The notes below the pieces were generated by a model, which saw only the letters and a list, made by a program, of their open reading frames with translations, did no database searches and had not been told where the DNA came from. A DNA stretch of 48,271 nucleotides. Origin: Pseudomonas cuatrocienegasensis. GTDB lineage: Bacteria; Pseudomonadota; Gammaproteobacteria; Pseudomonadales; Pseudomonadaceae. Every line of letters begins with the position of its first letter. Positions within the stretch are counted from its first letter, which is position 1. The position numbers and the translations under genes are program-made. Location: contig NZ_FOFP01000025.1 of NCBI RefSeq assembly GCF_900110925.1, positions 1-48,271 on the forward strand, read 5' to 3'. Positions 1-8,417 of this stretch are shown here, one piece after another.

Positions 1-54
1 AAGCGCTGTGAGGCGTTGAGCTAACCAATACTAATTGCCCGTGAGGCTTGACCA
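1..54 (+). rRNA. 23S ribosomal RNA, 3' end (partial)
   Basis: The first ~54 bases match the 3' terminus of Pseudomonas 23S rRNA as I remember it, including the stretch CTAACCAATACTAATTGCCC followed by GTGAGGCTTGACCAT. The rest of the gene lies upstream of the window. The exact 3' base is uncertain by a few nucleotides. Position 55 onward is the 23S-5S spacer, in which I see no gene. Confidence 0.93.
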
Positions 55-194
55 TATAACACCCAAACAATTTGATGTTTGCGTGTCTCTATGAAGACTG
101 CAACAGCCGAAAATTTGCAAGACTACAAACCACGACATCACATACCCAATTCGAGGCAGCGTACTGCATCAGCAGCACGGTACCTCAGCTGAAT

Positions 195-312
195 TGCTTG
201 ACGACCATAGAGCATTGGAACCACCTGATCCCATCCCGAACTCAGTAGTGAAACGATGCATCGCCGATGGTAGTGTGGGGTTTCCCCATGTGAGAGTAGG
301 TCATCGTCAAGC
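195..312 (+). rRNA. 5S ribosomal RNA
   Basis: This is a complete 5S rRNA of about 118 nt. The ends TGCTTGACGACCATAGAG and GGTCATCGTCAAGC pair to form helix I, and the internal stretch GAACCACCTGATCCCATCCC is characteristic of gammaproteobacterial 5S. It follows 23S by about 140 bp and is followed at once by a strong terminator, so this is the distal end of an rRNA operon. Confidence 0.96.
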
Positions 313-322
313 GCCTATACCG

Positions 323-358
323 AAACCCCAGACCTTGAAAGAGGTCTGGGGTTTCTTC
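323..358 (+). terminator. rRNA operon terminator
   Basis: A perfect 13-bp inverted repeat (323-335 with 342-354, AAACCCCAGACCT and its complement) with a 6-nt loop is followed by TCTTCTT. It lies 10 nt past the 5S 3' end, as expected for the rho-independent terminator of an rRNA operon. Confidence 0.92.
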
Positions 359-502
359 TTTGTGCGCGGGAAAGTGCAGTTGGACTCGTTCTGGGGCTGA
401 ACAACAGGCTAGCCTCTAGAGCACGGCTGGGTGTTCTGCTTAGCATTGGGCCAGGTTTGTAGAGGGCTGTGTGCCCCCGTCGCTATGCTGCAAATATTCA
501 CC

Positions 503-1693
503 TTAGCCCGGCTGTCCATCCACCCGCGCAGTCCAGAACATCTGCGCGTAGTAGCGTACGAACAGGGCAAAGGCCGCGATCCACAACAGGCTGGAAAGCC
601 CCAATCCCGCAGCGGGCGCAAACGGCACCAGTAGCACCCGCGCCAGCACGGCCAACTGCAAACTGGCAAACGCCCATCCCATGGCTGCCGATGGCTCTAA
701 TGGTCGACCGGTATGGCCAAGGCTGACCCGCGCGAGCATCGCCAGAATCGCCCCGCTCACGGTACCCAATGCCAGGGCGTGATAGGCCAAGCTGGCGACG
801 CTCAGCCAGCCGGCATGCCAGGCCGCCATGGCCAGTAACGCCAGCGGCAACCAGGCGTAGGCCAAGTGCAGCGACCACAGCAGCGGCACCCGCCAGATCC
901 CGGCGTCATACCAGTGCCACAAACGCAGACCATGCAGCGCAACCAGAGTCAGTAACAATGGCAGCAGCCATAGCGACGGTTGCATGGTCAGGCCTCCGGC
1001 AAACAGCAGCGCCAGACTTAGCGACAACACCAGCACCAGCAGATCCAGGCGCGGCCGCGGTGCAGCAGGCTCCGCTTGATTAAGGCCGCGTTGGGTAAAG
1101 AACGGAATCACCCGCCCGCCGATGATGCTCACCAACGCCGCAATCAGCCACAACCCGGCCAATGCACCGCGCCGCTGCAGGGCATCATCCCCCAGCGCCA
1201 GGCCATACAGCAGCAGCCACTCGCAGCCCGCCATCAGCAATACCACAACCACCAGTGGGTAATTACGCCACTGGCGCACCGCCCATAGCTGCCGCCCAAG
1301 CAACAAAGCCAGCAGTGGTAGAAAGGGCAGTTGCAGCGCCAGCAAGAGTGGCAACGACGCGCCGAACAGCCAGGCCAGCCTCGCCAGTAACCAGAGGCCA
1401 AACAGCGCCGCCAGCGGCCAACCGCTCAGGCCTGGCCGCCCCGTCCAGTTCTGCACGGCGGTGAGCAGAAAGCCGGCAATGATTGCCACGGCAAAGCCGA
1501 ACGGCAGCTCATGCCGATGCCACGCCAGGCTACCGCCCACCGGCTGCCACCCTGGCAGATAACCCAGCAACACCAGCGCCCACAGACCTATTGCCAGTAC
1601 GGCAAACAGCGCGCCACCGAGAAAGAACGGGCGAAAGCCCAGCCGCCACAGTGGCGCAATGGCCAATTCCTGCTGCCGATCACGCAACTGCAC
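503..1693 (-). CDS. nnrS: NnrS family protein (nitric-oxide-related haem/copper membrane protein)
   Basis: A 396-residue polytopic membrane protein with about 12 hydrophobic segments. The N-terminal APLWRLGFRPFFLGG and the following WHRHELPFGFAVAIIAGFLLTAVQNWTGR regions, with their conserved His residues, are typical of NnrS, a haem- and copper-containing inner-membrane protein linked to protection from nitrosative stress. I chose the GTG at 1693 because AGGAG sits 7 nt upstream; a start at 1747 would add 18 residues with no ribosome-binding site. It overlaps the upstream small gene by 14 bp, so the two are probably translationally coupled. It is the last gene of a leftward fhp-ppyR-nnrS operon beside the NO-responsive activator, which supports the NO role. 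Confidence 0.88.
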   Translation of the reverse strand: MQLRDRQQELAIAPLWRLGFRPFFLGGALFAVLAIGLWALVLLGYLPGWQPVGGSLAWHRHELPFGFAVAIIAGFLLTAVQNWTGRPGLSGWPLAALFGLWLLARLAWLFGASLPLLLALQLPFLPLLALLLGRQLWAVRQWRNYPLVVVVLLMAGCEWLLLYGLALGDDALQRRGALAGLWLIAALVSIIGGRVIPFFTQRGLNQAEPAAPRPRLDLLVLVLSLSLALLFAGGLTMQPSLWLLPLLLTLVALHGLRLWHWYDAGIWRVPLLWSLHLAYAWLPLALLAMAAWHAGWLSVASLAYHALALGTVSGAILAMLARVSLGHTGRPLEPSAAMGWAFASLQLAVLARVLLVPFAPAAGLGLSSLLWIAAFALFVRYYAQMFWTARVDGQPG

Positions 1694-1934
1694 AGCAAGG
1701 CTCCTGTTGCTTGCGCAGGTGTTGCTGCGCAGCCAGGCGCAGCACATAACCGAGCTTGAGCAAGCCCGGGCCGATGATCGTCAGCGCATGCGCCGTAACC
1801 AGGCTGCCCATGCTCAGCTGCGCCTCCAGGCCATAGGCGCCCAACAAGCCGCTGAGCAACAGCAGCACGCCGGCCAGCAGCATACGGTTCGCCAGTTGCA
1901 GCACCCGCGATGGACAGGACAGATACGCCAACAT
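1680..1934 (-). CDS. ppyR: Small membrane protein, PpyR-like
   Basis: An 84-residue protein with two or three hydrophobic segments (LLAGVLLLLSGLLGAYGL and LVTAHALTIIGPGLLKLGYVL). The ATG at 1934 is chosen because AGGAG lies 6 nt upstream; a GTG at 1940 would touch the ribosome-binding site. It lies between fhp and nnrS. In P. aeruginosa the gene beside fhp (PA2663, ppyR) encodes a small membrane protein reported to affect psl and pyoverdine expression, and the name is transferred by position and size, not by alignment. Position between two NO-defence genes suggests NO-induced expression. Coding reality is well supported by the ribosome-binding site and the overlap; the function is weak. Confidence 0.62.
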   Translation of the reverse strand: MLAYLSCPSRVLQLANRMLLAGVLLLLSGLLGAYGLEAQLSMGSLVTAHALTIIGPGLLKLGYVLRLAAQQHLRKQQEPCCAVA

Positions 1935-1956
1935 AATCACCTCCTAGGCTTGGTTA

Positions 1957-3136
1957 TTAACGGTCCAGCGCGCTGGCCGGACCAAAGAACTCGTAATGGC
2001 TCTGCGCCGCCGGTACGCCTAGGCTGTGCAGATGCCGTTTGACCTGCGCCATAAACGGCTTGGGGCCGAGAAAGTAGGCATCCATCGCGCTGCTCAGGCA
2101 GCCACTCAGCTAACTGTTCCAGGCTGAGAAACCCCTCAGCATCGCCTGTGTCACCGTCACGCGGCTCGCTGTAGCACACGTAATGGCGCACCTGCGGGCG
2201 CTCGTCACACTGCGCTTCAACCCAGTCACGGAAGGCATGCACACCGGCATGCCGGGCGCAGTGGATAAAGTGAATATCGCGGCCCGTGTCGCGCGCCGCC
2301 TCCAGCATGCTCAGCGCCGGGGTGATGCCGACGCCGGCGGTGATCAGCACCAACGGCTTGGCCGACTCGCGCAGAACAAAATTCCCCGCTGGGGCAAACA
2401 GCTCCAGGCTGTCGCCGACCTGCAGTTGGTCATGCAGGTAATTGGAGACCTTGCCACCCACTTCGCGCTTGACGCTGATGCGGTACTCGCGACCATTGCT
2501 CAGGGCCGACAGCGAGTAGTTGCGGCGCTGCTCGCCGCCGTCCAGCAGCAGGCGCAGGCCGATGTACTGGCCCGCCTGGAATGCCACCAAAGCGCCGCCG
2601 TCAGCCGGCACCAGGTACAGCGAAACAATCTCCTCGCTCTCCCGCACCTTGCGGCTCAGGCGGAAACTGCGCGCCCCGCGCCAGCCACCCTCGGCATCGG
2701 CGTTGGCACTATAAGCAGCTTCTTCGGCACCGATGAGTATGTCCGCCAGTTGCCCATAAGCCACGGCCCAGGCCTCGAGCACCGCATCGGTGGCGATCTC
2801 CTCACCGAGCACTTCACGAATCGCCCGCAGCAGGCAGCGGCCGACAATCGGGTAATGCTCGGGCAGGATCTGCAGCGACACATGCTTGTTGACGATCTGT
2901 CCTACTAGAGGCCCCAGCGCCTCCAGCCGGTCGATATGCCGGGCGTACATCAGCACCGCATTGGCCAGGGCACGTTGTTGGCCGCCGCTGGCCTGGTGCG
3001 CTTGATTAAACAGCGCGCGCACTTCTGGATACTCAGTGAGCATCATCTGGTAGAAGTGCCGGGTCAGGGCCTCACCGCCGCTTTCCAGCAGGGGGACGGT
3101 GGCTTTGATCAGGGCGGTTTGTGCAGGGGTCAACAT
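1957..3136 (-). pseudogene. fhp: Flavohaemoglobin (nitric oxide dioxygenase), frameshifted near the 3' end
   Basis: Hmp/Fhp oxidises NO to nitrate using NAD(P)H and O2. The globin domain (residues 1 to ~140) keeps the haem-ligand His85 in VNKHVSLQI, Tyr29, Gln53 and Tyr95. The reductase domain follows, with the FAD motif RNYSLSA and the NAD motif ITAGVGITPALSMLE. The frame then goes wrong at about 2080-2086, where one extra base follows LPEQRD. In the +1 frame the usual ending continues (AYFLGPKPFMAQVKRHLHSL through HYEFFGPASALDR) to a TAA at 1957. Read through the shift the protein is 392 residues, the normal length; unrepaired it ends with an unrelated tail at 1937. The start ATG has GAGGAAG upstream. 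It is either a recent inactivation or a sequencing error; the rest is fully conserved. Confidence 0.85.
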
Positions 3137-3200
3137 AGCGCTTCCTCGTCAGGGCGACACGCTGCACTTGCGCAGCGGTCTGGTTCATATCACCCTGACT

Positions 3201-3219
3201 GTTACAGAAAGCATGCCAA
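3201..3219 (-). promoter_or_regulatory. Candidate sigma-54 promoter of fhp
   Basis: On the minus strand, TTGGCATGC followed by CTGTAAC gives a -24 TGGCA element and a degenerate -12 element (GG-N10-GT rather than GG-N10-GC). It lies about 65 bp upstream of the fhp start codon and about 40 bp from the nearest NorR-type box. The intervening 3220-3257 is almost pure A/T, as expected for an IHF-bendable spacer. The imperfect -12 box keeps confidence moderate. Confidence 0.45.
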
Positions 3220-3259
3220 TTATTTTATTTATATTAATCATGGACTTATAAATATATGT

Positions 3260-3315
3260 GTCTTTATGACAGCGTGTATTTAGAGTCTTAATGACAGCTA
3301 GTGTGTCCTTATGAC
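3260..3315 (+). promoter_or_regulatory. Three NorR/FhpR-type enhancer boxes (GT-N7-AC)
   Basis: Three copies of GTCYTWATGAC occur at 3260-3270, 3285-3295 and 3305-3315. Each fits the NorR consensus GT-N7-AC. They lie between the divergent fhp and fhpR genes and upstream of the candidate sigma-54 promoter, as enhancer sites for an NO-responsive AAA+ activator should. The third box contains the predicted fhpR start codon (ATG at 3311), which suggests negative autoregulation when FhpR is bound. Confidence 0.75.
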
Positions 3316-4858
3316 AGCAAGTCCACTGCTCACCGCACTGATTCCTCTGGTCGCCGATCTGTCCCGCGAGCTGCCGGAAGTCGAGCGCTATCGCCGTCTA
3401 CTGCAGGCGCTACGGCAGTTGCTGTCGTGCGACGCCGTGGCGCTGCTCAAACTCGATGGCGATGTACTGATTCCGCTGGCCGCCCTTGGCCTTAGCGCCG
3501 ACACCCTCGGCCGGCGCTTCAAACTCGACGAACACCCGCGTCTGCAGGCGCTGTTGGCGCACCGTGGGCCGACCCGCTTTGCCACCGATTGTGAGATGCC
3601 CGACCCCTACGACGGTCTGGTCGACGGCCATCGCGGCCACTTGCCCGTTCACGACTGCCTCGGCTGCCCGCTGTATGTGCAGGACCAGCCCTGGGGTCTG
3701 CTGACCCTCGATTCGCTCGATCCGGCGAGCTTCGGCCGAGTCGATCTGGACAACCTGCAGGCCTTCGCCAGCCTGGCTGCCGCCACGGTGATGGCCAGCG
3801 AGCGGATCAACGCACTGCTGCAACGCGCCGAGGATCAGCACCGGCTGGCCGAAGCCTACAAGCAGGCCGCCGGCCAGCAACGCCCGCGTGAACTGATCGG
3901 CCAGAGCGCCGTGCACAAGCGCCTGCAGGCGGAAATCGCGCTGGTCGGCAACAGCGAGCTAAATGTGCTGATCAGCGGTGAAACCGGGGTCGGCAAGGAG
4001 CTGGTCGCCGAAGCCCTGCACGCCGCCTCGCCCCGCGCGGCCAAGCCGCTGATCAGCCTCAACTGCGCGGCGCTGCCTGACAACCTGGTGGAAAGCGAAC
4101 TGTTCGGCCATGTACGCGGCGCCTTTACCGGCGCGCATAACGAGCGGCGCGGCAAGTTTGAACTGGCCGATGGCGGCAGCCTGTTTCTCGATGAAATCGG
4201 CGAGCTGCCTTTGCCCGCGCAAGCCAAGCTGCTGCGTGTGCTACAGAGCGGCCAGCTGCAGCGGGTCGGTGCCGACCAGGAACAGCGGGTCAACGTGCGC
4301 GTGCTCGCCGCCAGCAACCGCGACCTGGCCGAGGAAGTACGCGCTGGGCGTTTTCGCGCCGACCTCTACCACCGCCTCAGCGTCTATCCGCTGAAAGTCC
4401 CAGCACTGCGCGAACGCGGCCGCGATGTGTTGCTACTGGCCGGCTACTTCCTCGAAGAAAACCGCGCGCGCCTGGGGCTGCGCAGCCTGCGCCTGACCGC
4501 CGAAGCCCAGGCCAACCTGCTGGCCTACAACTGGCCAGGCAACGTGCGCGAACTCGAGCACCTGATCGGCCGCGCCGCGCTCAAGGCTCTGGCCGGTTAC
4601 AGCGAACGCCCGCGCATCCTTAGCATTGATAGCGCGCATCTGGATTTGCCGGCTAGCCAAGCCGCCGCACCTGCAACTCAAAGCGCCGCAGAGCCGCTCA
4701 ACGAACTGCCACTGCGCGAAGCCCTCGACGCCTACCAGAAACAGCTGATCAGCCAGGCCCTCAGCCGCCACCAACACAAATGGGCCGCCGCCGCCCGCGA
4801 ACTGGGCATCGACCGCGCCAACCTGATCCGCTTGGCCAAGCGCCTGGGTTTGCAATAA
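3311..4858 (+). CDS. fhpR: NO-responsive sigma-54 transcription activator (FhpR/NorR)
   Basis: A 515-residue bacterial enhancer-binding protein. The N-terminal GAF domain (~20-180) senses NO in NorR through a mononuclear iron. The AAA+ domain (~195-430) has Walker A GETGVGKE at about 223, the sigma-54 contact loop GAFTGA at 270-275 and Walker B LFLDEIGELP. The C-terminal Fis-type helix-turn-helix is in KWAAAARELGIDRANLIRLAKRLG. Length matches NorR. The start at 3311 gives the usual MTASPLLTALIPLVADLSRE N-terminus but lacks a clear Shine-Dalgarno sequence, because a NorR-type box occupies that place. It is divergent from fhp-ppyR-nnrS, its likely target. In P. aeruginosa the gene in this position is fhpR. 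Confidence 0.93.
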   Translation: MTASPLLTALIPLVADLSRELPEVERYRRLLQALRQLLSCDAVALLKLDGDVLIPLAALGLSADTLGRRFKLDEHPRLQALLAHRGPTRFATDCEMPDPYDGLVDGHRGHLPVHDCLGCPLYVQDQPWGLLTLDSLDPASFGRVDLDNLQAFASLAAATVMASERINALLQRAEDQHRLAEAYKQAAGQQRPRELIGQSAVHKRLQAEIALVGNSELNVLISGETGVGKELVAEALHAASPRAAKPLISLNCAALPDNLVESELFGHVRGAFTGAHNERRGKFELADGGSLFLDEIGELPLPAQAKLLRVLQSGQLQRVGADQEQRVNVRVLAASNRDLAEEVRAGRFRADLYHRLSVYPLKVPALRERGRDVLLLAGYFLEENRARLGLRSLRLTAEAQANLLAYNWPGNVRELEHLIGRAALKALAGYSERPRILSIDSAHLDLPASQAAAPATQSAAEPLNELPLREALDAYQKQLISQALSRHQHKWAAAARELGIDRANLIRLAKRLGLQ

Positions 4859-4874
4859 GCGGGCGCTAAAACGC

Positions 4875-4906
4875 AAAAAGCCCCGGATTTTCATCCGGGG
4901 CTTTTT
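4875..4906. terminator. Bidirectional rho-independent terminator
   Basis: A 13-bp stem (4875-4887 with 4894-4906, AAAAAGCCCCGGA and its complement) encloses a 6-nt loop, with A- and T-runs at opposite ends. It sits 17 bp after the fhpR stop and just past the 3' end of the leftward tRNA-Arg, so it probably ends both transcripts. Confidence 0.9.
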
Positions 4907-4916
4907 GTATTGAAGG

Positions 4917-4993
4917 TGGTGCACCAGGCGGGATTCGAACCCACGACCCCTGCCTTCGGAGGGCAGTACTCTATCCAGCTGAGCTACTGGTGC
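4917..4993 (-). tRNA. tRNA-Arg (anticodon CCG)
   Basis: A 77-nt cloverleaf on the minus strand. It has acceptor GCACCAG paired with CTGGTGC, a D arm with AGCTCAGCTGGATAGAG, anticodon stem-loop CTGCC-CTCCGAA-GGCAG (anticodon CCG, reading CGG), T arm GTGGGTTCGAATCCCGC, and an encoded CCA. The 3' end faces the shared terminator. Confidence 0.96.
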
Positions 4994-5328
4994 AGCGCGG
5001 GCGCAATCATACGCATGTCGCTGGCGGGCGTCCATGCTGACGCAGTGGCGGTGATTGTGTGCGTCTATCGGTCGCGGAGACGACCAGAGTTTCTGGGTAA
5101 GAGCAGTGGACATGCAGCCGTTAATTTTTTCGAACAGCCTATTGCCCTTAATTGCTCTTTTCCCTAGCATTCGTTTGAGATTTCAAACGCTCTTGCTGCA
5201 ATTGCCTGCGCTTATCCAGCACCCGCCAATCGACAGCTCGGGCCTTCCGATCAAGCCTGAATGTGCTGCCTTGCCGCGCATTCGATGAGATATGCCGATG
5301 CCAGGGTGTCGGGATTTAGGAGACTGCT
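4994..5328. other. Intergenic region between tRNA-Arg and gabD
   Basis: No convincing gene. It must hold the leftward tRNA promoter and the gabD promoter. A perfect 7-bp dyad CGTTTGA-N4-TCAAACG at 5172-5189 lies about 140 bp before gabD and could be an operator. The final TAGGAGACTGCT supplies the gabD ribosome-binding site. Confidence 0.5.
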
Positions 5329-6771
5329 ATGCAATTGAAAGACACTCAGCTGTTCCGCCAGCAGGCCTATATCGACGGCCAGTGGCTGGACGCCGACAGC
5401 GGCCAGACCATCAAGGTCAACAACCCGGCCACCGGTGAAATCATCGGCACGGTACCGAAGATGGGGGCCGCAGAAACCCGTCGCGCCATCGAAGCCGCTG
5501 ACCGTGCGCTGCCGGCCTGGCGCGCGCTGACTGCCAAGGAACGCTCGAACAAGCTGCGCCGCTGGTTCGAGCTGCTGATCGAGAACCAGGACGACCTCGG
5601 TCGCCTGATGACCCTGGAGCAGGGCAAGCCGCTGGCCGAAGCCAAGGGTGAAATCGCTTACGCCGCCTCTTTTATCGAGTGGTTTGCCGAAGAAGCCAAG
5701 CGTATTTATGGCGATGTGATCCCAGGCCATCAGCCGGACAAGCGCCTGATCGTGATCAAGCAGCCCATCGGTGTGACCGCGGCGATTACGCCGTGGAACT
5801 TCCCCGCGGCGATGATCACCCGTAAAGCCGGCCCGGCCCTGGCCGCCGGTTGCACCATGGTGATCAAGCCCGCCTCGCAGACGCCGTTCTCCGCTTTGGC
5901 CCTGGTCGAGTTGGCCGAGCGCGCCGGCATTCCGAAAGGCGTGCTCAGCGTGGTCACCGGCAGCGCGGGTGATATCGGCAGTGAGCTGACCGGCAACCCG
6001 ATCGTGCGCAAGCTGAGCTTCACCGGCTCGACCGAAATCGGTCGTCAGCTGATGGCCGAGTGCGCCAAGGACATCAAGAAGGTCTCGCTGGAGCTGGGCG
6101 GCAATGCGCCCTTTATCGTGTTCGACGATGCCGACCTGGACAAGGCGGTCGAAGGCGCGATCATCTCCAAGTACCGCAACAACGGCCAGACCTGCGTCTG
6201 CGCCAACCGTCTGTACATTCAGGATGGCGTCTACGATGCCTTCGCCGAGAAGCTGAAAGCCGCCGTGGCCAAGCTGAAGATCGGCAACGGTCTGGACGAG
6301 GGCACCACCACGGGTCCGCTGATCGACGAGAAGGCCGTGGCCAAGGTCAAGGAGCATATCGCCGATGCCGTCAGCAAGGGCGCGACTGTGCTGGCGGGTG
6401 GTAACGCGATGCAGGGCAATTTCTTCGAGCCGACCATTCTGGTCAACGTGCCCAAGACGGCCGCGGTGGCCAAGGAAGAAACCTTCGGCCCGCTGGCGCC
6501 GCTGTTCCGCTTCAAGGACGAGGCCGAAGTCATCGCCATGTCCAACGACACCGAGTTTGGTCTGGCTTCGTACTTCTATGCCCGTGACCTGGGTCGGGTG
6601 TTCCGCGTGGCCGAAGCCCTCGAATACGGCATGGTCGGCGTCAATACCGGGCTGATCTCCAACGAGGTCGCGCCCTTCGGCGGGATCAAGGCGTCGGGCC
6701 TGGGCCGTGAAGGCTCCAAGTACGGCATTGAGGACTACCTGGAAATTAAGTACCTCTGCCTGGGCATCTAG
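5329..6771 (+). CDS. gabD: Succinate-semialdehyde dehydrogenase (NADP+)
   Basis: GabD oxidises succinate semialdehyde to succinate, the last step of GABA breakdown, in the cytoplasm. The 480-residue protein has the aldehyde dehydrogenase fold. It shows PWNFPAAMITRK in the cofactor site, FTGSTEIGRQL, the general-base Glu255 in LELGGNAPFIV, and the catalytic Cys289 in NNGQTCVCANR. GQTCVCANR is the usual GabD form, with a second Cys next to the nucleophile that can make the enzyme redox-sensitive. AGGAG lies 6 nt before the ATG. The next gene, gabT, supplies its substrate. The 325-bp gap between them is long for an operon, so gabT may also have its own promoter. Confidence 0.96.
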   Translation: MQLKDTQLFRQQAYIDGQWLDADSGQTIKVNNPATGEIIGTVPKMGAAETRRAIEAADRALPAWRALTAKERSNKLRRWFELLIENQDDLGRLMTLEQGKPLAEAKGEIAYAASFIEWFAEEAKRIYGDVIPGHQPDKRLIVIKQPIGVTAAITPWNFPAAMITRKAGPALAAGCTMVIKPASQTPFSALALVELAERAGIPKGVLSVVTGSAGDIGSELTGNPIVRKLSFTGSTEIGRQLMAECAKDIKKVSLELGGNAPFIVFDDADLDKAVEGAIISKYRNNGQTCVCANRLYIQDGVYDAFAEKLKAAVAKLKIGNGLDEGTTTGPLIDEKAVAKVKEHIADAVSKGATVLAGGNAMQGNFFEPTILVNVPKTAAVAKEETFGPLAPLFRFKDEAEVIAMSNDTEFGLASYFYARDLGRVFRVAEALEYGMVGVNTGLISNEVAPFGGIKASGLGREGSKYGIEDYLEIKYLCLGI

Positions 6772-7096
6772 GTAGTCGCTACTGCGCTTCGGTGATGCTG
6801 CGTTGGCGGGTTTGGTAAAAATGCTCATTGGCAACAGCCAACTCCGCTTTTTCCCAACCCCGCCGCCTTGCCTGACCTTCGCTCGCTACGCTCCGAAAAT
6901 TCGCTGACCAGTCGCTGAAAGATTGAAACACCCCAGGTTCAACCAACGAGCCGGTCATCTGGGTTTGCAGCAGCGCAATACAGAACCTGAGCAACCGGCA
7001 GGGTGTGGCAGTCGATCATCGAATGCTGCGCACGCCTTTTCCCGGTTGCATTCATCCTTGGACCACGCCGCCCGATGAGCGGCGAATGAGGACCTT
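6772..7096. repeat. gabD-gabT spacer, probable intergenic repeat remnant
   Basis: No gene is visible. The stretch from about 6780 to 6945 (CTGCGTTGGCGGGTTTGG through GCTGACCAGTCGCTGAAAG) looks like a dispersed intergenic sequence I have seen in other Pseudomonas genomes, from memory only. The start of gabT follows GCGAATGAGGACCTT, whose GAGGA is the ribosome-binding site. Confidence 0.4.
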
Positions 7097-8377
7097 ATGA
7101 GCAAGACCAATGCATCCCTGATGAAACGCCGTGAAGCCGCTGTTCCGCGCGGTGTCGGCCAGATCCACCCGATCTTCGCCGAGTCGGCGAAGAACGCCAC
7201 GGTGACCGATGTCGAAGGTCGCGAGTTTATCGATTTCGCCGGCGGCATCGCAGTGCTCAACACCGGGCACCTGCACCCGAAAATCGTGGCTGCAGTGCAG
7301 GAGCAGCTGACCAAGCTGACCCACACCTGCTTCCAGGTGCTGGCCTATGAGCCCTATGTCGAGCTGTGCGAGAAGGTCGCCGCCAAGGTTCCGGGCGACT
7401 TCGCCAAGAAGACCCTGCTGGTCACCACCGGCTCCGAAGCGGTGGAAAACGCCGTGAAGATCGCCCGTGCCGCCACTGGCCGTGCTGGCGTAATCGCCTT
7501 CACCGGCGGCTACCACGGCCGCACCATGATGACCCTGGGCCTGACCGGCAAAGTCGTGCCGTACTCGGCCGGCATGGGCCTGATGCCCGGCGGCATCTTC
7601 CGCGCTCAGTACCCGTGCGCGCTGCATGGCGTCAGCACGGATGACGCGATCGCCAGCATCGAGCGCATCTTCAAGAACGACGCCGAGCCGCGCGACATCG
7701 CCGCGATCATCATCGAGCCGGTGCAGGGCGAGGGTGGTTTCTATGTCGCGCCGAAAGACTTCATGCTGCGCCTGCGCGCCCTCTGTGATCAGCACGGCAT
7801 CCTGCTGATCGCCGATGAAGTGCAGACCGGCGCCGGCCGTACCGGCACCTTCTTCGCCATGGAGCAGATGGGCGTCGCCGCCGATCTGACTACCTTTGCC
7901 AAATCCATCGCCGGCGGTTTCCCCGTGGCGGGTGTGTGCGGCAAGGCCGAATACATGGACGCCATCGCACCAGGCGGCCTGGGCGGCACCTACGCCGGCA
8001 GCCCGATCGCCTGCGCAGCTGCCCTGGCGGTGATCGACGTCTTCGAGCAAGAGAACCTGCTGGAGCGCTGCAAGGTGGTCGGCGAGCGTCTGGTCAGCGG
8101 CCTCAAGGCCATCCAGACCAAGCACAAGAACATCGGCGAAGTACGCGCCCTCGGTGCCATGATCGCCATGGAACTGTGCGAGGGTGGCGATGTGCACAAA
8201 CCTAACGCTGCGCTGACCGGGCAGATTGTCGCCAAGGCGCGGGAGAAGGGGTTGATCCTGCTGTCCTGCGGCACCTACGGCAACGTCCTGCGTGTGCTGG
8301 TACCGCTGACCGCCGAAGACGCTCTGCTCGACCGCGGCCTGGCGATCATCGCCGAGTGCTTCGACGAACTGGCCTGA
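7097..8377 (+). CDS. gabT: 4-aminobutyrate aminotransferase
   Basis: GabT is a PLP enzyme that moves the amino group of GABA (or 5-aminovalerate) to 2-oxoglutarate, giving succinate semialdehyde for GabD. The 426-residue protein is a class III aminotransferase. It has the PLP-binding TTGSEAVENAVKIAR and FTGGYHGRT motifs, the metal-independent acidic motif LIADEVQTGAGRTG with its cofactor-contacting Asp, and the Schiff-base Lys269 in TFAKSIAGGFPVAG. The ATG has GAGGA 8 nt upstream. A strong terminator follows. Together with the PuuA/PuuB-like genes at 23.5-26.3 kb, it could complete putrescine conversion to succinate. Confidence 0.96.
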   Translation: MSKTNASLMKRREAAVPRGVGQIHPIFAESAKNATVTDVEGREFIDFAGGIAVLNTGHLHPKIVAAVQEQLTKLTHTCFQVLAYEPYVELCEKVAAKVPGDFAKKTLLVTTGSEAVENAVKIARAATGRAGVIAFTGGYHGRTMMTLGLTGKVVPYSAGMGLMPGGIFRAQYPCALHGVSTDDAIASIERIFKNDAEPRDIAAIIIEPVQGEGGFYVAPKDFMLRLRALCDQHGILLIADEVQTGAGRTGTFFAMEQMGVAADLTTFAKSIAGGFPVAGVCGKAEYMDAIAPGGLGGTYAGSPIACAAALAVIDVFEQENLLERCKVVGERLVSGLKAIQTKHKNIGEVRALGAMIAMELCEGGDVHKPNAALTGQIVAKAREKGLILLSCGTYGNVLRVLVPLTAEDALLDRGLAIIAECFDELA

Positions 8378-8417
8378 TCGCTGTCGCGTCACCCCTAGAA
8401 CCCGTCTCGGCGGTCGT

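Noticed and set aside
5251..6834. 527-codon antisense frame opposite gabD
   Set aside because: GC-rich third positions leave antisense frames open by chance; gabD is a complete, recognisable enzyme on the plus strand.
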